Positions 62,205 to 64,000 of a DNA stretch of 64,000 bases are shown here, piece by piece. Every line of letters starts with the position of its first letter. Positions within the stretch are counted from its first letter, which is position 1. The stretch lies in the NCBI GenBank assembly GCA_016931535.1, contig JAFGEP010000086.1:62001-126000 (forward strand). Reading direction: 5' to 3'. Source of the DNA: Bradymonadales bacterium. GTDB lineage: Bacteria > Myxococcota_A > Bradymonadia > JAFGEP01. Made by a program: the position numbers and the translations under genes. The notes under the pieces are model-generated. The model worked only from the letters and a program-made list of their open reading frames with translations, was not told the origin of the DNA and ran no database searches.

Positions 62205-63140
62205 ATGTCCAAGGTCACCACCATGAAGAAGGCGATCGCACAACATGTGCACTCGGGCGACTTCCTCTACATCGGCGGTTATATCTGCCGGCCGGCCTTC
62301 TCGGCCATCCACGAGATCGTCCGGCAAGGCATCAAGGATCTGACCATCACGCGCAGCAATGCTGCTGACGACTTCGATCTGCTCATCGGCGCCGGTTGCG
62401 TGACCCGCTTCGTCTCCACCTTCCTCTCCCTGGGCTTCTACGGCCTGGGTCGATGCTTCCGGCGAGCCATCGAGCAGGGCATCCCTCACAAGCTGGAACT
62501 CGAGGAGTACACCAACCTCTCGTTGCCCATGATGCTCATGGCCGGCGCCATGGGAATGCCCTTCGTTCCCGTCAAGGACCTGGTTGGTTCGGACCTGCTC
62601 GAGGTCAAGAGCTTTCTGGGCGACCAGAAGTACAAGATCATCGACTCGCCCTTCGATGGCCGCAAGACCGTACTGGTGCCGGCCTTGAATCCCGACGTGG
62701 GCATCATCCACGTGCAGCAGGCCGACCCGGAAGGCAACGCGCAGATCTGGGGCATCGGTGGCGACTGCAAGTACGGCGCCAACGCCTCCAAGAAGGTGAT
62801 CGTCAGCTGCGAGCGGGTGGTGAGCAGGGAGGTGGTGGGCAAGGACCCCAGCCGCACCATTGTCCCTTCGTTCAAGGTGGTGGCCGTGGTCGAGGAACCT
62901 TTTGGCGCCCACCCTGGCTACGTGCCTGGCTTCTACGACGTGGACTTCGGGTTCGGCTTCGAGTACCAACAGGCTTCCCAGACCGAGGAGGGATTCCAAC
63001 AGTTCCTCAAGGAATGGGTATTCGACCAGAAAGACCGCACCTCCTACCTGCAACACTTCATCGATCGCTTTGGATACAGGCGCTACGCCCAGCTCATGGC
63101 CGACTTCGACTACAGCTATCCGGTGAGCTATGAATACTGA
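62205..63140 (+). CDS. Class I CoA-transferase alpha subunit (GctA/IpdA-like)
   Basis: Protein of 311 residues. HSGDFLYIGGYICRPAFSAIHEIV (CoA-binding start), VPALNPDVGIIHVQQADPEGNAQIWG and KKVIVSCERVVSREVV match the alpha subunit family including glutaconate CoA-transferase GctA and the ring-opening hydrolase IpdA. ATG 62205 is preceded by GAGGAACAGCGC. Its pair lies 57 bp downstream. The acyl donor/acceptor cannot be told from sequence. Confidence 0.87.
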   Translation: MSKVTTMKKAIAQHVHSGDFLYIGGYICRPAFSAIHEIVRQGIKDLTITRSNAADDFDLLIGAGCVTRFVSTFLSLGFYGLGRCFRRAIEQGIPHKLELEEYTNLSLPMMLMAGAMGMPFVPVKDLVGSDLLEVKSFLGDQKYKIIDSPFDGRKTVLVPALNPDVGIIHVQQADPEGNAQIWGIGGDCKYGANASKKVIVSCERVVSREVVGKDPSRTIVPSFKVVAVVEEPFGAHPGYVPGFYDVDFGFGFEYQQASQTEEGFQQFLKEWVFDQKDRTSYLQHFIDRFGYRRYAQLMADFDYSYPVSYEY

Positions 63141-63197
63141 CCACCGCCTAACGGCCAGATGCCCCAGCTATCGCTTGCCGGTCCGGAGGGAGGCGTC

Positions 63198-63995
63198 ATG
63201 AAGGTGAAACCACGATACATCAAGCCCGAGCTGATGGCCTGTTGTGGAGCCCGAGAGATCCACGACCACGACGTGGTCATCGTGGGCACCGGTTTCCCGA
63301 CCATGGCGGCCAACATCGCCAAGCACACCCATGCCCCTCATTGCGTACTGATGCAGGAGTCGGGGGTCTTTGACGCCCGCCCCAGGCGCCCGGCGCTCTC
63401 CATCAGCGATCCCTGCCTGAATCCCGGCGCGGCCATGATCGGCGGCCTGGTCGATGTCATGGGTATGTTCCTCCAGGGGGGCTGGGTCGATGTGGGCTTC
63501 CTGTCGGGCAGCCAGGTCGACAAGTTCGGCAACATCAACACCACGGCCATCGGCGACTACCATCGCCCCAAGAGCCGCCTACCCGGCAGCGGTGGAGCCA
63601 ACCCCATCGGTTCGCTGGCCAAGCGCACCCTGATCATCGCCCTGCACGACACCCGACGGCTGGCCGAGAAGGTCGACTTCATCACCACTCCGGGCTACAT
63701 CTCCGGCCCAGGATGCCGAGAAACGTGGGGATTGCCGCCCGACACCGGCCCGGCGGTGATCGTTACCAACAAGGCCGTCCTGCGCTTCGACCCCCAAACC
63801 AAGGAGGCCTATCTCGCCACCTTCCATCCAGGGCACACCGTCGAAGAGATCGTAGAGAATACCCCCTGGAAGCTGAAGGTCGCCGATGACATCCACCAGA
63901 CCGTCCCCCCCACCGACGAAGAGCTGGAGGTCCTGCACCAGGTGCTCGACCCCAACGGTCTGATCGCCGTCTACGAGAAGCGGGGTTATGTCTGA
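63198..63995 (+). CDS. Class I CoA-transferase beta subunit (GctB/IpdB-like)
   Basis: Protein of 265 residues from ATG 63198, preceded by GGAGGGAGG; a Met at 63159 is also in frame. HDHDVVIVGTGFPTMAANIAKH opens the CoA-transferase fold; VLMQESGVFDARP contains the E-S-G position where class I enzymes place the catalytic Glu; QVDKFGNINTTAIG and VVTNKAVLRF-like segments follow. It forms the heterotetramer with the alpha subunit. Near the stop, an ATG at 63988 (ATGTCTGAG) overlaps by 8 bp and could start the next gene, cut off by the window edge. Confidence 0.87.
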   Translation: MKVKPRYIKPELMACCGAREIHDHDVVIVGTGFPTMAANIAKHTHAPHCVLMQESGVFDARPRRPALSISDPCLNPGAAMIGGLVDVMGMFLQGGWVDVGFLSGSQVDKFGNINTTAIGDYHRPKSRLPGSGGANPIGSLAKRTLIIALHDTRRLAEKVDFITTPGYISGPGCRETWGLPPDTGPAVIVTNKAVLRFDPQTKEAYLATFHPGHTVEEIVENTPWKLKVADDIHQTVPPTDEELEVLHQVLDPNGLIAVYEKRGYV

Positions 63996-64000
63996 GCCCG

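Overview
The window is high-GC, tightly packed bacterial DNA. It reads as a Gram-negative member of the Myxococcota / former Deltaproteobacteria. The signs are many predicted lipoproteins, several with repeated cysteine motifs; FHA-domain signalling proteins; a Ser/Thr kinase fused to an FGE-like domain; a PAS/PAS hybrid histidine kinase; pre-peptidase C-terminal (PPC) domains; and a deltaproteobacterial-type pilin head domain. No phylogeny was run, so the placement is an inference. There is no phage, transposase, integrase or CRISPR array, and the region looks like ordinary chromosome.

Layout. 1-1474: front of an F0 ATP synthase operon (two AtpI/AtpZ-type genes and atpB) that stops without atpE, then tRNA-Pro(CGG). 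1895-10477: a TPR lipoprotein, an FHA-sigma54 activator, a PBP1A-type peptidoglycan synthase, an intergenic stretch with four strong hairpins, a NifU-C domain protein and an Mrp/ApbC Fe-S carrier. 10572-13270: two coupled Cys-rich lipoproteins, each with seven C-X10-C-type repeats. 13398-21611: glmS, small proteins, an outer-membrane barrel, an NRDE protein, and two large secreted proteins, one a zincin-like protein with an altered zinc motif. 21950-34955: twin 7Fe-type ferredoxins, tsaC, DUF1015, a TrmN6-like methyltransferase, a lipoprotein, an RHH-FHA protein, the hybrid kinase, icmF and the kinase-FGE fusion.

35120-50688 is the most distinctive region. One minus-strand block carries an XdhD-type (selenium-dependent-XDH-like) fused molybdenum hydroxylase, a zinc-ribbon threonine-synthase-fold PLP enzyme, an SsnA-type amidohydrolase and a YgeW-type carbamoyltransferase. 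A second minus-strand block encodes a three-subunit XdhABC-type hydroxylase. Between them lie a pilin-head fusion protein, an outer-membrane-like protein, an endonuclease-Q homologue and a Roadblock protein. The enzyme set resembles anaerobic purine / uric-acid catabolic loci, but a different PLP enzyme stands where ygeX is expected.

50964-64000: metK, prmC, a YbjN-like/PspA envelope-stress pair with a coupled secreted protein, a J-domain operon, three tandem AIM24 (TIGR00266) paralogues followed by short palindromic repeats, an SDR epimerase and a class-I CoA-transferase pair running to the window edge. Many neighbouring genes overlap as ATGA or GTGA, which implies translational coupling.
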